Position numbers and translations under genes: made by a program. Positions 42,093 to 51,166 of a stretch of 64,000 nt of DNA are shown here, one piece after another (the first letter of the stretch is position 1; every line of letters begins with the position of its first letter). The stretch is from the NCBI GenBank assembly GCA_012837335.1, contig DURM01000089.1, positions 1-64,000 of the forward strand. The letters run 5' to 3'. The DNA is from Bacillota bacterium. GTDB lineage: Bacteria > Bacillota > Limnochordia > Darwinibacteriales > DTU012. The notes below the pieces were generated by a model. The model saw only the letters and a list, made by a program, of their open reading frames with translations, was not told the DNA's origin and made no database searches.

Positions 42093-43973
42093 ATGGAAAA
42101 TCTGATGTTAACTAAGTTTGAGTTACCTGAGGATGTTTTCAAAACCATAAACCATGAAAATGTCTTTGTGCCTGAAACTCGGGAACAGTTAGTTAAGCTT
42201 GCCATTGGCGGTCAGCAGAGTGGCTTTTTTGAAGTCGCTTATCAAGTTCCTGAGCAAGGCAGAGTTTTGGAAGCAACTGTAACCAAGTGCAAAAATGGAG
42301 TTGCGGTTAACTTTGTGGAGCCGTATATGCGTCGGCGTGATCCCGACTGCATGGTGATTGGAGATAAGAAACCGACTGATAAAGTAACTTTTGATCAGCG
42401 GTTTGGAGAAGAATTTGATCCCCTGAGACAGCAGACGCTTGATTGGCTTAGCAATCAGAGTTTAATTGTCATGCCATTTTATGCCGGAGGAAAAGAATAT
42501 GGATATCCGGCACTGCTGATTTCACCGCGTAACGCAGCATTTTTCGCAGCTGCCTTAGCTGATATGCAGGAGTTTATTCCAAGAGATGAGATTCCTGAAA
42601 ACTTCAAGCCGCGGGGAATAGTTTATGTGGCTCCGCCATTTCGGCATACCCACTTTGATGGAAAGCAGATCGTGGTTCACAACCGTACAGATGAGGTCCA
42701 CGAAGTGTTTTCGTACAATCTCTATCCTGGACCGAGCGCCAAAAAAGGCGTCTACGCTATGCTGCTGGATTTGGGAGAAGATGATGGCTGGGTAACACTG
42801 CATGCTTCAACGGTCAAGATTATTACTCCCTATGAGAACGTACTTACCATTATGCATGAAGGAGCAAGCGGCAGCGGAAAGAGCGAGATGATTGAGCAGA
42901 TTCACCGCCAGGAAGATGGTACTGTTAAATTCGGTGAGAACGTAACCACCGGAGAAGAGATTATCATCAGCTTGCGCGAATCCAGCGAACTGCTGCCAAT
43001 TACTGATGATATGGCGCTGTGCCCTAGAGGTCTGCAGGAAGACGATGGCAAGTTAGTTGTTAAAGATGCCGAAGCCGGATGGTTTTTGCGGATCGACCAT
43101 ATCGCGCAGTACGGCACGGAGCCGTATTATGAGAAAATTACAATCCATCCCAAAGAACCGCTGATTTTTATGAACTTAGACGGAAAACCTGGCGCCACCT
43201 GCTTGATTTGGGAGCATATCGAAGACGCTCCTGGACAGCCTTGCCCGAACCCCAGGGTGATTGTGCCGCGCAGCCATATTTCCGGGGCTATCACTGAACC
43301 GGCTGCAGTTGATATCCGCAGTTTCGGTGTCAGAACTCCGCTCACCACCAAGGATAATCCTTCCTATGGGATTATTGGCCTGTTTCATGTACTGCCGCCG
43401 AGTTTGGCCTGGCTGTGGCGGTTAGTGTCCCCGCGGGGGGCGAACAACCCCAGCATTAATGATGTCGGCGGAGGCATGAAAAGTGAAGGAGTTGGCTCGT
43501 ACTGGCCTTTTGTAACCGGCAGAATGGTAGATCAGGCTAATCTGCTGTTAGAGCAGTTTAGGAAAGCGTATAGAACCCGCTATATCCTGATTCCGAATCA
43601 GCATATCGGAGCATACGAGGTAGGCTTTATGCCGCAGTGGATTACCAGAGAGTATCTAGCTAGGAGAGGAAGTGCTAGTTTCGGTAAAGATCGACTGGTC
43701 GAATCTCGCTGTCCGCTGCTGGGATATGCGATGCAGTCTGTCAAGGTAGATGGAAACCAGGTTAAGAAAGATCTGCTCCAGGTGCAGTATCAGCCTGAGG
43801 TCGGTTTTGGTGCTTACGATCAAGGCGCGGCAATTCTCACCTCATTCTTTAAGCGCGAGCTGGAGAAATACTTGGTTGACGACCTCCATCCTCTCGGCAG
43901 AAAGATTATCGAATGCTGCCTAGATGACGGCAAGGTAAGCGATTATCTCGAGTTTCTGCCGATGAGCTACTAG
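42093..43973 (+). CDS. DUF4914 family protein with P-loop (PEPCK/HprK-like kinase fold suspected)
   Basis: 626-aa cytoplasmic protein of unknown function. The central P-loop HEGASGSGKSEMIEQI (about 254-269) resembles those of ATP-dependent PEP carboxykinase and HPr kinase. Further recognisable elements are MPFYAGGKEYGYPALL, the His-rich PPFRHTHFDG, ITDDMALCPRG and SPRGANNPSINDVGGG. No signal peptide or membrane helix is present. DUF4914 proteins occur in anaerobic Bacillota and other anaerobes; the reaction is not known to me. ATG 42093 follows AAAGGGAG. It stands alone between a leader hairpin and the tRNA gene. Confidence 0.75.
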   Translation: MENLMLTKFELPEDVFKTINHENVFVPETREQLVKLAIGGQQSGFFEVAYQVPEQGRVLEATVTKCKNGVAVNFVEPYMRRRDPDCMVIGDKKPTDKVTFDQRFGEEFDPLRQQTLDWLSNQSLIVMPFYAGGKEYGYPALLISPRNAAFFAAALADMQEFIPRDEIPENFKPRGIVYVAPPFRHTHFDGKQIVVHNRTDEVHEVFSYNLYPGPSAKKGVYAMLLDLGEDDGWVTLHASTVKIITPYENVLTIMHEGASGSGKSEMIEQIHRQEDGTVKFGENVTTGEEIIISLRESSELLPITDDMALCPRGLQEDDGKLVVKDAEAGWFLRIDHIAQYGTEPYYEKITIHPKEPLIFMNLDGKPGATCLIWEHIEDAPGQPCPNPRVIVPRSHISGAITEPAAVDIRSFGVRTPLTTKDNPSYGIIGLFHVLPPSLAWLWRLVSPRGANNPSINDVGGGMKSEGVGSYWPFVTGRMVDQANLLLEQFRKAYRTRYILIPNQHIGAYEVGFMPQWITREYLARRGSASFGKDRLVESRCPLLGYAMQSVKVDGNQVKKDLLQVQYQPEVGFGAYDQGAAILTSFFKRELEKYLVDDLHPLGRKIIECCLDDGKVSDYLEFLPMSY

Positions 43974-43982
43974 AAAAACAGA

Positions 43983-44011
43983 TTGAATTCATGTTAGTTT
44001 TGTGTTACACT
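43983..44011 (+). promoter_or_regulatory. Probable promoter of tRNA-Arg
   Basis: TTGAAT (43983) and TACACT (44006) are 17 nt apart, ending 12 nt before the tRNA. Confidence 0.5.
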
Positions 44012-44023
44012 ATATTTTGCTGC

Positions 44024-44099
44024 GGCCCCGTAGCTCAGGGGATAGAGCAGCGGTTTCCTAAACCGCGTGCCGCAGGTTCGATTCCTGCCGGGGCCGCCA
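44024..44099 (+). tRNA. tRNA-Arg (anticodon CCT)
   Basis: A complete 76-nt cloverleaf with encoded CCA. The acceptor stem GGCCCCG/CGGGGCC has U8-A9, a D-stem GCTC/GAGC, anticodon stem GCGGT/ACCGC with loop TTCCTAA, and T-stem GCAGG/CCTGC with loop TTCGATT. Anticodon CCT reads AGG. Confidence 0.96.
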
Positions 44100-44127
44100 C
44101 TTATGAATAAATCAAATAAGGATTTAC

Positions 44128-44166
44128 AGCTGACACTTTGTGAGAGAACAGGTGTCAGCTTTTTTC
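44128..44166 (+). terminator. Intrinsic terminator after tRNA-Arg
   Basis: The 9-bp stem AGCTGACAC/GTGTCAGCT (44128-44136 with 44152-44160) is followed by TTTTT. Confidence 0.88.
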
Positions 44167-44189
44167 ATTTTCTCGAGAAGGGCTAACTG

Positions 44190-44261
44190 ATGAAGAGCAG
44201 TTTAGGCAGGAACCCCATGACCAAATGTGGAAAATGTAAACAAATTATTGTGAATTTGTAA
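44190..44261 (+). CDS. Possible 23-aa peptide with a CxxC motif
   Basis: A short frame starting at ATG 44190 has GAAGGG 8 nt upstream and encodes a basic peptide with MTKCGKCKQ, a half zinc-finger pattern. It lies in the otherwise empty 165 nt between the tRNA terminator and the DUF1349 gene. There is no evidence beyond the ribosome-binding site, so it may be chance. Confidence 0.25.
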   Translation: MKSSLGRNPMTKCGKCKQIIVNL

Positions 44262-44332
44262 TTGGTACAACTGGAACTTTTTCGAGTAAGTGTTCGGGAA
44301 TGACGTGGTAAAAACTGAAAAGGGAGGCAATC

Positions 44333-44944
44333 ATGATGGTAAATCTTTTTGCCGGATTGCAGGGAAAGACACTGCCGGAAGGATTTCAGTGGCTCAATGA
44401 ACCAGAAAATTGGTGTTTTACTGACCAGGGATTGGTAGTGCAGGCAGAGACCAAGACGGACTTTTTCCGGGATCCTGCCGGAACTAGTGTTAAAGACGAT
44501 GGACATTTTCTGTACAGGCATCAAGCAGGTGATTTTACTTTCAGCACCCGAGTTCAGGTAGAGATGCTTGACGACTTTGATGCTGCGGTATTGATGGTGA
44601 TGGTTGATGATGAGCATTGGGCTAAGCTGTGCTGCGAGTTCAGCTATAAACGACCGATGATCGTAAGTGTTGTGACTAAGGGTCTTTCAGATGACTGCAA
44701 TTCAGTAACTCTGCCGGAAAGCGGTGTTTATCTGAGGGTAACTAGATTTGGCAGCTGTTTTGCATTTCACTATTCTCACGATGGCGAATGGTGGGAGATG
44801 GCGCGCTATTTTCGCTTGGAGAGCGATGGCCCTGTTAGAGTTGGATTGGTAGCCCAGTCACCGACCGGAAACGGGTGCCAGGTTGTTTTCGAAAACCTGC
44901 AGTTTTCGCCAACACCGATAAAAGATATTCGCTCCGGTCGGTAA
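44333..44944 (+). CDS. DUF1349 (concanavalin A-like fold) protein
   Basis: 203-aa protein without signal peptide. It matches the DUF1349 family of beta-sandwich, lectin-like proteins: WLNEPENWCFTDQGLVVQAETKTDFFRDPAG, DFTFSTRVQVEM, DAAVLMVMVDDEHWAKLCCEF and the FHYSHDGEWWEMARYF strand pair. Yeast Ree1 belongs to the same group; no bacterial function is firmly established, and carbohydrate binding is possible. GGGAGG precedes the ATG at 44333. It is a single gene. Confidence 0.85.
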   Translation: MMVNLFAGLQGKTLPEGFQWLNEPENWCFTDQGLVVQAETKTDFFRDPAGTSVKDDGHFLYRHQAGDFTFSTRVQVEMLDDFDAAVLMVMVDDEHWAKLCCEFSYKRPMIVSVVTKGLSDDCNSVTLPESGVYLRVTRFGSCFAFHYSHDGEWWEMARYFRLESDGPVRVGLVAQSPTGNGCQVVFENLQFSPTPIKDIRSGR

Positions 44945-45023
44945 ATCTTTAGAGGGATTGGAGCTTATGTGAGGAATAAATTAGCAGGAAAGTAATAAAT
45001 TATACTGGTGAAGGAGGATACCT

Positions 45024-45536
45024 ATGAGTGAACGCAGAGTGACAATGGGCGGAAATCCGGTAACTGTAGTAGGCGGTGTTCTTAACGTTGGCGATCCTGC
45101 TCCCGATTTTCAGCTGGTTGACAATGATTTGGGCATCAAGACTCTGTCTGATTTCGGAAATAAGGTGAAGATGATCAGCGTTGTTCCATCCCTTGACACG
45201 GGTGTTTGTGATCAGCAGACCCGGCGATTTAATGCAGAAATTGCCAATCTCCCTGAAGCGGTTGTGATAACTGTCAGCAACGATCTGCCTTTTGCCCAAA
45301 AGCGCTGGTGCGGTAACGCCGGATTAGAAGACGCCATCACCCTTTCTGCTCATCGCGATGAAGCGTTTGGAAGAGACTATGGGGTGCTGATCACAGAACT
45401 GAGATTGCTCGCCCGCGCTGTGTTTGTCCTCAACCAAGATAACCAGGTTACCTATGTAGAATACCTTGATGAGATGAGAAACCACCCAGATTATGAAGCT
45501 GCATTAGAGGCTCTGCGCAGCCTAATTAAGCAGTAA
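45024..45536 (+). CDS. tpx: Thiol peroxidase (atypical 2-Cys peroxiredoxin)
   Basis: 170-aa thioredoxin-fold peroxidase that reduces H2O2 and alkyl hydroperoxides. The peroxidatic Cys is in [12 protein letters not shown] (about 60) and the resolving Cys in AQKRWCGN (about 94), the classic Tpx pair. The conserved N-terminus GNPVTVVG is also present. The ATG at 45024 has GAAGGAGG upstream. It is a single gene with its own terminator, supporting oxygen tolerance of an anaerobe. Confidence 0.95.
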   Translation: MSERRVTMGGNPVTVVGGVLNVGDPAPDFQLVDNDLGIKTLSDFGNKVKMISVVPSLDTGVCDQQTRRFNAEIANLPEAVVITVSNDLPFAQKRWCGNAGLEDAITLSAHRDEAFGRDYGVLITELRLLARAVFVLNQDNQVTYVEYLDEMRNHPDYEAALEALRSLIKQ

Positions 45537-45554
45537 GGATTAACTCGAAATGCG

Positions 45555-45586
45555 GCACTGTTTCCTGATGGAGGCAGTGCTTTTTT
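45555..45586 (+). terminator. Intrinsic terminator of tpx
   Basis: GCACTG/CAGTGC with further TTCC/GGAG pairing is followed by T6. Confidence 0.88.
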
Positions 45587-45618
45587 GTTGAAGAGAAATC
45601 AATAAGACACCCTCGAAT

Positions 45619-45635
45619 TTTGTACCAATTTGTAC
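45619..45635 (+). repeat. Direct repeat TTTGTAC-caa-TTTGTAC upstream of chemoreceptor 1
   Basis: Two perfect 7-mers are spaced by CAA and abut a TATAAT box at 45636-45641. A related copy occurs before chemoreceptor 2 (47615-47631), so it may be a regulator site. Confidence 0.4.
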
Positions 45636-45703
45636 TATAATCACTTTCCGTTTTATGGTAAAATATTCGTAACCAAATAAGTTCTTAATAGGAGGCAGCA
45701 TAC

Positions 45704-47569
45704 ATGAGACTATCCCTGCGGTGGAAAATGCTGTTGCTGGTGTTTGCCGTAATTGTTATCCCGGTATTTATTTTGGGGTTAAATGATTACCAGACGTCTA
45801 AGGAGCTGCTGACAGAAAATGTGAGGATGAATGCTCGCAGCGCTCTTGAAAGTGGTGTAGATGTGGTCGATGTGTTTCTGAAGTCTGTTGAAGATGCGGT
45901 TGAAATGATGCAAAGTGACTTCAGTGTCCGGCATGTACTCAGCAGGCCTTCTGAATCAGAAAGAATTGAGCAGATTTTTGAGGCGTATGTTGAATCGCAC
46001 GCTGATATTGAGAATGCTTTTTACGGTACTAGAGACAGCAGCTTCTATGTTTATCCTCTGCCGCCAGAAGGTTTGCCGCCGGGCTTTGATCCAACTGCTC
46101 GGTCTTGGTATGCTGAAGCGATTGCTTCCGGAGGACTCGTGTGGACGGATCCCTACGTGGATACAGGCAGCGGTAAGCTGGTAGTGACCGCTGCAGCGCC
46201 GGTCTATAGCCCGGGTGACAGCAGGGCTGTCGGTGTAGTGGGGATAGATGTAACCTTAGACAGTCTGTCTGCAATTCTCTCCAACCGTCGGGTAGGCCAG
46301 GAAGGATTTCTGGTTTTAGTGGATCAGCAGGGATTGATTTTGGCTCATCGTGAACCACAAAAGGTGGGGACCTTGGTGGAAGCTGATCTGGAAGCAGCCC
46401 AAAAAATGCTGAATGAGCCCTCGGGAGAATTTAACTATCGCGACCCGGATGAGAGATTCATGGCCTTTTCAACCATTGATCGGACCGGCTGGTCATTAGG
46501 AGCAGTTATTTCCTATAATGAAGCCAATGTCCACATCCAGGATCAACTGAGACGGACATTGATAATCGGGCTGGTGCTTCTGCTGTCCGGATTTGCTATC
46601 GGTTCTTTGTTTGCTAACCGAATTCTGATTAATCCCGTGCTGCGTTTGGCATCAGCAGCGGAAAACATAGGCCGCGGAGACTTTACTACCGAGGTTACGC
46701 TGGTGAGCAAAGATGAGCTTGGTGATCTTGCCAACACATTTAAAAAGCTGCAGCATGATTTAGGTGTGCTGATTGGCGAGGTAAAAGCTGCCAGCGGTAC
46801 AACCGCTGATTTAAGTACGGTTGTGTCGCGATCCAGCCAGGAAATCAGCGCTTCAACCCAGCAAGTGGCGGCAACGACCAGCGAGTTTGCCGGATCTGTG
46901 CAAAAGTTGAGTGATCATGTCCAGAATATAGATCAGGACGGTGTTTCAGTGCGCTCCCTTGCTCAGGAAGGGCAGGAGTTGATTACTAAAGCGGTTGATC
47001 AGATGCAGACGATTGAAGACAGTTTCGACATTCTCCACCAAAGTGTTGGACAGCTCAGTGTTCAATCCACGGAAATTGGGAAGATTACCGATTTAATCCG
47101 CGATATTTCAGAGCAGACCAATCTGCTGGCTTTAAATGCTGCTATTGAAGCAGCAAGAGCAGGTGAGCAGGGAAGAGGCTTTGCTGTAGTAGCGGACGAA
47201 GTACGCAGTTTAGCAGAGCAGTCCGCTGTCGCTACTGGGCAAATCGCCGGACTGCTTCGTGAAGTGCACACTCAGATTTCTCGAGTAATCAATGGAGCTA
47301 ATGACAGCATTATTGAGATTAAGACAGGATCAAGCAGTGTGAAAATAGCGGGAGAGGCTTTTGAAAAGATCGGTCGAGCGGTAGAGAATATCAGTATCCG
47401 GATAAAAGAGGTTGCTGCCTATGCATTAGAATTAAGCAGCGGTTCAGAGCAGATGGCAGCTGCTACCGAAGAACAAGCGGCCACACTGCAGGAGATTACT
47501 TCATCTGCCAATGATTTGGCGGAGCAGGCAGAAGTATTGAGGGAATTAACAGAGAAATTTAAGATATAG
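45704..47569 (+). CDS. Methyl-accepting chemotaxis protein with dCache sensor
   Basis: 621-aa chemoreceptor. TM1 is at about 9-29 and an extracytoplasmic dCache domain at about 30-275, followed by TM2 (about 280-303), HAMP and a long signalling coiled coil with the conserved hairpin tip [19 protein letters not shown]. The sensor contains [18 protein letters not shown] and GVVGIDV, resembling the amino-acid-binding dCache pattern, though Phe replaces the first Tyr. Amino-acid sensing is therefore only a suggestion. ATG 45704 follows AGGAGG. A terminator separates it from the second receptor. Confidence 0.93.
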   Translation: MRLSLRWKMLLLVFAVIVIPVFILGLNDYQTSKELLTENVRMNARSALESGVDVVDVFLKSVEDAVEMMQSDFSVRHVLSRPSESERIEQIFEAYVESHADIENAFYGTRDSSFYVYPLPPEGLPPGFDPTARSWYAEAIASGGLVWTDPYVDTGSGKLVVTAAAPVYSPGDSRAVGVVGIDVTLDSLSAILSNRRVGQEGFLVLVDQQGLILAHREPQKVGTLVEADLEAAQKMLNEPSGEFNYRDPDERFMAFSTIDRTGWSLGAVISYNEANVHIQDQLRRTLIIGLVLLLSGFAIGSLFANRILINPVLRLASAAENIGRGDFTTEVTLVSKDELGDLANTFKKLQHDLGVLIGEVKAASGTTADLSTVVSRSSQEISASTQQVAATTSEFAGSVQKLSDHVQNIDQDGVSVRSLAQEGQELITKAVDQMQTIEDSFDILHQSVGQLSVQSTEIGKITDLIRDISEQTNLLALNAAIEAARAGEQGRGFAVVADEVRSLAEQSAVATGQIAGLLREVHTQISRVINGANDSIIEIKTGSSSVKIAGEAFEKIGRAVENISIRIKEVAAYALELSSGSEQMAAATEEQAATLQEITSSANDLAEQAEVLRELTEKFKI

Positions 47570-47573
47570 ATCC

Positions 47574-47600
47574 AACCCCGCGGCAACTGCGGGGTTTTCT
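47574..47600 (+). terminator. Intrinsic terminator between the chemoreceptor genes
   Basis: AACCCCGC/GCGGGGTT has a 7-nt loop and is followed by TTCT. Confidence 0.85.
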
Positions 47601-47614
47601 GATCCGACCAGAGA

Positions 47615-47631
47615 TTTGTGCCAATTTACAC
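47615..47631 (+). repeat. Repeat TTTGTGC-caa-TTTACAC upstream of chemoreceptor 2
   Basis: Same layout and identical central spacer as the element at 45619-45635, with three base differences. Confidence 0.35.
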
Positions 47632-47714
47632 AAAAAGAAGGAAACGATAGCGATTTTTACGAATACAGGGTTAAAGGTAAAAAACTCTCGGAATGGTGTG
47701 AAAGGAGTATCTTA

Positions 47715-49289
47715 ATGAAGTGGTCGGATCTCACTATCGGGAAAAAAATAGGTTTGGGCTTTACTTTAGTGTTGGTACTTATGCTGGTTTTTGGTCTTTC
47801 TAATTTTTTCGGCCTCTTTTCTATCCGCGATCAGAATACTGTTGTGCTGGATACCAGCGATCTCATCTATGACTTTGCCCAGCGTGAAATAGACCATTTG
47901 TTTTGGGTATCGCGATTAAGAGATCTGATTGATGCCCGCAGTCCTGATTTTGATATTGAGTTAGACCCCACTAAGTGCAGGCTTGGACAGTGGCTGCTCA
48001 GTCCCGAGCGAGCAGAAATTGAAAAAGAGATTCCTGGACTCGCTCCTATTATTGCTGAGTTGGAAAATAATCACCGGTATCTGCACAGCAGCGCCCAGAA
48101 AATTCAGGGAGCCCTGCCCAATAACCACTTGCAGGCATCATCCATCTTTACAAGCGAAACTCAACCTCGTTTGACAGAGATTCGCGCTTCCCTTGAGTCC
48201 ATTTCCGACGCGTTATTCGTTGTCCGCACTGATTCTTCCGAAAAAATTACGAATACGATTGCTGCCAGTATTCTCCGCAGTCATTTTGTTTTGGCTGCAG
48301 CTGTTTCCCTCGGAATAATTCTGGCGGTTGTAATTACCCGCAGTATTACTAAGCCTATTAAGCTGCTCACAAACGCCATGCTCCATGCCAGCAGCGGCGA
48401 CTTAACTGTTGTGGTTGAGTATGAATCTGGCGATGAGGCGGGAATCATGGTCAAATCTTTTAATAAGATGGTTTCCGGGCTGAAAGAAATGATAGCTGCA
48501 GCTAAAAATGCTGCTTTGGAGACTTCGTCCGCGAGCCAAACTGCGTCCGCTTCAGTTGAAGAGCTCAGCGCTTCGATTGAACAGGTAGCAACTGTCGCTA
48601 CCGAGTTTGCCAGCAGCGTTACCGCAATCAGTGAACATACCCAAAAGATCAATGAACAGGCGCAGGAAACCGGGAAGGTTGCTCAGCTGGGTTCTAATCG
48701 CATTGAATCGTGTATGGAATCGATGCAGATGATTGAAGAGGCAACTGAAACTACTACTGCTGCCATTAACAGTCTGAAAGAAGCTTCCAAAGAGATTATC
48801 AAAGTAGTTCAGGTAGTTACCGAAATAGCGGATCAGACTAATCTCTTGTCTCTAAATGCGGCAATTGAAGCTGCGCGAGCTGGGGAGTTTGGCCATGGCT
48901 TTGCAGTTGTTGCGGAAGAGGTGCGTAAACTAGCTGAGCAGACCAAGACCAGCCTGCAGGAAGTCAATAACCTGGCAGCTACTCTAGAAAGCCAAATGAA
49001 TACCGCGGTTGAATCAATCAGCTCCAGCCGAGCCAAGGTTAATCAGGGAGCAATGGTAGTGAAAGAAACTACCGGATCGCTGCGGAATATTGTGGAGAGG
49101 ATCAACGACATTATTGAACAGCTGCAGATTATCAGCGACAGATCTCAGGATCAGGCAGCTTCCAGTCAAGAAATCGCGGCGATGACCGAAGAACAATCAG
49201 CAGCAACCCATGGTATTGCCCAGTTTGCAGTGAATTTGTCACGGGTTGCTCAGAATTTAGAAGACATTATTAAAAAATTGTCCGTGTGA
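47715..49289 (+). CDS. Methyl-accepting chemotaxis protein with extracytoplasmic CZB-like zinc domain
   Basis: 524-aa chemoreceptor. TM1 is at about 14-36 and TM2 at about 180-200. Between them lies a helical domain with the ligand set of chemoreceptor zinc-binding (CZB) domains: a His in REIDHLFW, a Cys in KCRLGQWL and two His in NNHRYLH. HAMP and a signalling tip ([19 protein letters not shown]) follow. CZB domains are usually cytoplasmic and C-terminal; here it is the outer sensor. I chose ATG 47715 after AAAGGAG; the frame extends upstream but without a site. Confidence 0.9.
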   Translation: MKWSDLTIGKKIGLGFTLVLVLMLVFGLSNFFGLFSIRDQNTVVLDTSDLIYDFAQREIDHLFWVSRLRDLIDARSPDFDIELDPTKCRLGQWLLSPERAEIEKEIPGLAPIIAELENNHRYLHSSAQKIQGALPNNHLQASSIFTSETQPRLTEIRASLESISDALFVVRTDSSEKITNTIAASILRSHFVLAAAVSLGIILAVVITRSITKPIKLLTNAMLHASSGDLTVVVEYESGDEAGIMVKSFNKMVSGLKEMIAAAKNAALETSSASQTASASVEELSASIEQVATVATEFASSVTAISEHTQKINEQAQETGKVAQLGSNRIESCMESMQMIEEATETTTAAINSLKEASKEIIKVVQVVTEIADQTNLLSLNAAIEAARAGEFGHGFAVVAEEVRKLAEQTKTSLQEVNNLAATLESQMNTAVESISSSRAKVNQGAMVVKETTGSLRNIVERINDIIEQLQIISDRSQDQAASSQEIAAMTEEQSAATHGIAQFAVNLSRVAQNLEDIIKKLSV

Positions 49290-49309
49290 TTGGACTAAAG
49301 GATGCGGTT

Positions 49310-50398
49310 ATGGTGAATAGATTACAGGTAATTCGCAAACCTGCCGGCGTTCAACTTTACACAAAAGGTCAGTCGGCAGACGCTATGTTCTTTATCCTGC
49401 GCGGCAGTGTTGAACTAACTGATGAGCGAACCGAAATCGCTGGCAATGGAGCATTAATTGGTGCGCTGGAGTTTTTGAACAAAATGCCTCGAAAAACAAC
49501 AGCCCGCTGCGTTACTGAAACCGATTTATTTGTCATTACTGAGGATAACATCATCAGCTTATTTCAGCAGCGGCCGCGAATTGGCTACACAATCTTGAAA
49601 GCAGTGGCTGCAGAAGCGGTGAATAAGGAGCTGAATGAAAACAAAGACACCTTACAGGCAGAAACCTCGAAGCCGCTTGCAAAAACATTAGCCCAAGTTC
49701 TGCCCGACGGACACCCCCACTTTGAAACGACAGCGCCGGCTGAATTTGATGAATATATTTTCTATTCATCAGCGGAGTGTCCGGTCTGCCAGACAGAGTT
49801 TTCTGCGGTAAAACTGCGGGAATCGCGATTAATAACTAAACAGGTCGCTTCTGATTTTCGCATAATTTACGAGAACATGGAACCCCTTTGGTACTATATC
49901 TGGGTTTGTCCGGGCTGTGGATTTGCTTATCCACGCAAGCAGTTTAGAAAAATTACCCCGCGGCAGGCTGCGAAATTGAAAAAAGCTCTGGTGGAAGGCA
50001 GCCTCCAATTTGAGTACAGCTCTCGACGTACCTTAAGTGAAGTGTTCGCAGCCTATTATTTGAGCCTATACACATTTGATCTTATGGAAGCGGCACCGCA
50101 GCTGTATGGAAATTTGTGGATGCGGCTTGTTTGGCTTTATGAAGACTGCGGAGAGCCGGAGTGGGCGTTAGAGGCGGCAGCTAAGGCGTTGAATTATTTT
50201 GAGGAGGCGCTGCTGTCGGGACGGCGCAGTGATGCGGGGGATCAGCAGCTGTATATCATCATGGCAGAATTAAATCTACGCTTAGGTAAGAAGGAAGAAG
50301 CGCTCCGGTGTTTGATGGAAGCGGTAAATCTGAGGCAGGGAAATGATGGATACCGGCGATTAGCGGCAGACCGGATTCAGGATCTGCGCTCGCAGTGA
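49310..50398 (+). CDS. Cyclic-nucleotide-binding domain fused to DUF2225 zinc protein
   Basis: 362-aa cytoplasmic protein. Residues 1-110 form a cNMP-binding beta barrel (YTKGQSADAMFFILRGSVEL, LIGALEFL); the arginine of the phosphate cassette is in the PRKTTAR region. There is no HTH. The rest is DUF2225: AECPVCQTEF, WVCPGCGFA, and C-terminal TPR-like helices (ALEAAAKALNYFEEAL). I chose ATG 49310 with AAAGGA upstream; GTG 49286 overlaps the chemoreceptor stop but has no site. Adjacency suggests a link to taxis signalling, which is unproven. Confidence 0.82.
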   Translation: MVNRLQVIRKPAGVQLYTKGQSADAMFFILRGSVELTDERTEIAGNGALIGALEFLNKMPRKTTARCVTETDLFVITEDNIISLFQQRPRIGYTILKAVAAEAVNKELNENKDTLQAETSKPLAKTLAQVLPDGHPHFETTAPAEFDEYIFYSSAECPVCQTEFSAVKLRESRLITKQVASDFRIIYENMEPLWYYIWVCPGCGFAYPRKQFRKITPRQAAKLKKALVEGSLQFEYSSRRTLSEVFAAYYLSLYTFDLMEAAPQLYGNLWMRLVWLYEDCGEPEWALEAAAKALNYFEEALLSGRRSDAGDQQLYIIMAELNLRLGKKEEALRCLMEAVNLRQGNDGYRRLAADRIQDLRSQ

Positions 50399-50488
50399 TG
50401 CTTTTGGTGTACATACCCTATATCACCACAGTAATCCAGTATCTCATGGTTAAAACCGGGTTAGGCTATACTTGGGAGTGATGCAGTG

Positions 50489-50680
50489 ATGCCGCGACGC
50501 AGAGGTGTTATGTCGGACCGGCTCAAGTATGAATTGGCTCAGGAACTCGGTTTCTACGACAAAGTCAAGAACGGAGACTGGGGTAACATCACGACCAGGG
50601 AAGCGGGCAGTTTGGTAAAGGCAGCCATCATTCGCGCAGAGAAGATGCTGGCTGATCACTACCAACAGCCGCAGCAGTAG
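50489..50680 (+). CDS. Alpha/beta-type small acid-soluble spore protein
   Basis: 63-aa DNA-binding spore protein. LKYELAQELGF contains the region cleaved by the germination protease GPR (E-L/I-A), and GNITTREAGSLVKAAI matches the second conserved helix. These proteins coat spore DNA. The start is ATG 50489 or GTG 50486; GGGAG lies upstream. TATACT at 50467 could be a -10 box. It is direct evidence for endospore formation. Confidence 0.85.
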   Translation: MPRRRGVMSDRLKYELAQELGFYDKVKNGDWGNITTREAGSLVKAAIIRAEKMLADHYQQPQQ

Positions 50681-50705
50681 GACGGGTCAGCGCACCCGTC
50701 CTTTC
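50680..50705. terminator. Terminator between SASP and convergent gene
   Basis: The 8-bp stem GGACGGGT/ACCCGTCC is followed by TTT. The end of the convergent gene lies inside it. Confidence 0.75.
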
Positions 50706-51031
50706 ATATATCTGGCAAGAATCAAGAGAATTTTTCGGTCTGGATAGCCTTTGATTCGCCATTTCTGCACTTTTTCATACACCCTGCGGTAGTGGAGAAT
50801 GGTGCAGTTTTCGCAGGCCCAGACTTTTCTGGGCACATTGTTTTGGTCACGATAGTGAAGCCAGTATCCTCCCAGCTCGGTAAGTTCCAGGTTGGAGCAC
50901 TCTTCGTAGAATTCGCAGTAGCACATGCGGCAGTCATACTCACTCTCCGGGATGTTTTGATGGCAGGGGTAGTAATAGCAGGCTCTGCGCAGGTTGAGGT
51001 TATCGGGATTAATTTTGATCTTTTTCATCAT
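50687..51031 (-). CDS. Cysteine-rich small domain protein
   Basis: 114-aa cytoplasmic protein with nine-plus cysteines in a zinc- or cluster-binding pattern: CYYYPCH, DCRMCYCEFYEEC and WACENCTILH, the arrangement of the Cys-rich small domain family (PF04071). Related domains occur alone or attached to cobalamin-pathway proteins; the role here is unknown. A GAGAAGG site precedes the ATG at 51031. It is a single gene convergent with the SASP gene. Confidence 0.8.
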   Translation of the reverse strand: MMKKIKINPDNLNLRRACYYYPCHQNIPESEYDCRMCYCEFYEECSNLELTELGGYWLHYRDQNNVPRKVWACENCTILHYRRVYEKVQKWRIKGYPDRKILLILARYMKGRVR

Positions 51032-51166
51032 TCATACCTTCTCAACAGAGATGTCCATTAAGTGATTCGTGACTCCTGTTTGTCTCCCTGCACCTTTCTT
51101 CTATTGACGCATTTTCTGATAAGTGATATCTTTTAGTTAGTTGTTTGAAACTGGGGAGGGAATACT

